DNA of 6,775 nt, from NCBI GenBank assembly GCA_012799315.1, contig JAAZLM010000124.1, positions 1 to 6,775 on the forward strand, written 5' to 3'. The position numbers were made by a program, and so were the translations under genes. Below are positions 6,166 to 6,775 of the stretch, piece by piece (positions within the stretch are counted from its first letter, which is position 1; the number at the start of each line of letters is the position of its first letter). The notes under the pieces are model-generated. The model worked only from the letters and a program-made list of their open reading frames with translations. It had not been told where the DNA came from and made no database searches. Origin of the DNA: Clostridiales bacterium. Its GTDB lineage: Bacteria > Bacillota > Clostridia > Oscillospirales > Ruminococcaceae.

Positions 6166-6206
6166 CAAATATGAACAGCACCGAATGAGGTGCTGTTCAT
6201 ATTTGT
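6165..6206 (+). terminator. Long perfect hairpin at the end of spoVT
   Basis: ACAAATATGAACAGCACC (6165-6182) pairs perfectly with GGTGCTGTTCATATTTGT (6189-6206), an 18-bp stem with the 6-base loop GAATGA. The stem starts at the last base of the spoVT stop codon. It is not followed by a proper T-run (ATCAGTCTTAAAA), so it may be a weak intrinsic terminator aided by the U-rich foot of the stem, or chiefly a 3'-end stabiliser. Confidence 0.65.
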
Positions 6207-6250
6207 ATCAGTCTTAAAATTGGTAACAGAATAACAATCATTAATTTTTT

Positions 6251-6295
6251 ATGACTATTTTTGATTTTAATTTAAATATATATGAAAATAGTCAT
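6251..6295. repeat. 11-bp perfect inverted repeat
   Basis: ATGACTATTTT (6251-6261) is exactly complementary to AAAATAGTCAT (6285-6295) across a 23-base AT-rich spacer. No T-tract follows on either strand, so it is not a standard terminator. It may be a protein-binding dyad or an RNA stem. Confidence 0.6.
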
Positions 6296-6430
6296 CCATA
6301 TTCATCTATTTTTACTATTGATAAATAACCTAAATTAATATATAATTAATATTATAACATCGTAATCGATATCTATGAATGCCTAATATCTAAATTCCAA
6401 TTTTATTCGATGTCTTGCGCATAATTTCCT

Positions 6431-6450
6431 CATCCGTATTTTTACGAATG
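6431..6450. repeat. Short dyad upstream of the LacI-family gene
   Basis: CATCCGTA (6431-6438) and TACGAATG (6443-6450) form an 8-bp inverted repeat with one C/A mismatch and a TTTT loop. It lies about 60-80 bases before the start codon, near the probable promoter, so it may be an operator. It is too small and AT-rich to be sure. Confidence 0.35.
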
Positions 6451-6510
6451 GAAACTTACTTATAAAAATAATGCTTATCTCAAGCATGGAAAGGTACGGT
6501 GTCCTATAAA

Positions 6511-6775
6511 ATGAATGTCACGATAAAAGATGTAGCGAAAGCCGCTGGCGTTTCTGTGGCTACGGTATCAAGAGTTCTTAATAAGAAAGATAATGTTTCC
6601 GACGTTGCCATTGAGGCAGTCAACGCAGCTATTGATAATCTTGGCTATAGTCCTAACTATTTAGGGCGTGATTTACGAAAATGTGAAACTAGACGTATTC
6701 TTGCAATTATACCCTCGACAGAACATAGCTTCTACTCCGATGTTTTGTTCGGAATGCAGGAAACCGCCCTTTCAC
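6511..6775 (+). CDS. LacI/GalR-family transcriptional regulator (N-terminal part)
   Basis: The window ends inside this gene; 88 residues are visible. The N-terminus MNVTIKDVAKAAGVSVATVS, followed by RVLNKKDNVS, is the classic LacI-family helix-turn-helix (about residues 4-25). NLGYSPNYLGRDL follows, containing the hinge-helix region, and then ILAIIPSTEHSFYSDVLFGMQE, the start of the periplasmic-binding-protein-like ligand domain. Such proteins usually repress sugar or nucleoside uptake and catabolism genes, or act globally as CcpA does; the ligand cannot be read from this part. The start is uncertain. ATG 6511 begins like homologues but its nearest SD-like bases (GGAAAGG, 6488-6494) lie 16 bases away. 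GTG 6499, in frame and adding M-S-Y-K, stands only four bases after that sequence. The stop codon lies beyond the window, and nothing suggests a broken gene. Confidence 0.92.
   Translation, partial: MNVTIKDVAKAAGVSVATVSRVLNKKDNVSDVAIEAVNAAIDNLGYSPNYLGRDLRKCETRRILAIIPSTEHSFYSDVLFGMQETALS

Larger units (their letters stand above)
6207..6510. other. AT-rich spacer between spoVT and the LacI-family gene
   Basis: This stretch of about 300 bases is very AT-rich and holds no supportable gene or RNA. It contains an 11-bp inverted repeat (6251-6261 with 6285-6295), repeated ATTAAT elements at about 6334-6352, ATCGAT at 6365-6370, TTGCGCATAA near 6415, and an 8-bp dyad with one mismatch at 6431-6450. 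The promoter of the downstream gene probably lies near 6440-6470 (TATAAA at 6462-6467), but no convincing -35 partner is seen. LacI-family genes often regulate themselves through dyads in such upstream regions. Confidence 0.5.

Noticed and set aside
5759..6168. Two minus-strand open frames of 80-90 codons opposite spoVT
   Set aside because: They are shadows of the well-conserved spoVT frame; no SD or domain.
6251..6328. 25-codon frame beginning MTIFDFNLNIYENSH
   Set aside because: No SD, composition simply reflects AT-rich DNA, and it lies across the inverted repeat; no support for a peptide.
6415..6442. TTGCGC-16-TATTTT as a promoter for the LacI-family gene
   Set aside because: Only four of six matches in each box; not distinguishable from chance in this AT-rich region.

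Overview
The window looks like chromosomal DNA of a low-to-moderate-GC, endospore-forming Firmicute, most likely a member of the Clostridia. The grounds are an apparent SpoVT sporulation regulator, strong Shine-Dalgarno (SD) sequences, AT-rich spacers, consensus-like sigma-A promoters, and a pst-phoU-phoB-phoR style phosphate cluster. I cannot name a genus from sequence alone.

Layout. Positions 1-3066 (+) are the 3' part of a phosphate uptake and signalling operon: the last codons of pstB, then phoU, an OmpR/PhoB-family response regulator and a PAS-containing membrane histidine kinase. All three junctions overlap by 1-4 bases (TAATG, ATGA, GTGA), which points to translational coupling. Positions 3067-3177 hold two hairpins that separate this operon from genes converging on the other strand. 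One is a bidirectional terminator whose T-tract overlaps the mnmA stop codon. The other ends in a T-tract only on the minus strand.

Positions 3176-5300 (-) carry cysK (cysteine synthase) followed downstream by mnmA (tRNA 2-thiouridylase). cysK has a strong promoter (TTGACT-16-TATAAT). mnmA has its own promoter in the gap after cysK (TTGACA-17-GATACT). That promoter and the SD place the mnmA start at 4258 rather than at the longer reading-frame start at 4306. The two products may be linked through sulfur: CysK makes cysteine, the usual ultimate sulfur donor for MnmA.

Positions 5301-5622 are a divergent intergenic region. spoVT (5623-6165, +) follows and ends in an 18-bp perfect hairpin that lacks a clear T-tract. 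Positions 6207-6510 are AT-rich with several dyads. The window ends inside a LacI-family regulator starting at 6511, for which 88 residues are visible.

How the genes work together. The pst/pho part senses and controls phosphate uptake. PhoU links the PstSCAB transporter to the kinase, and the kinase phosphorylates the regulator at Asp50. The cysK-mnmA part covers cysteine synthesis and tRNA thiolation. SpoVT acts in the forespore. I see no mobile element, CRISPR array, RNA gene or broken gene, and no convincing undescribed system. The most useful second-look points are the mnmA start and promoter, the three-cysteine MnmA active site, the unusual hairpins, and the dyad-rich spacer before the LacI-family gene.
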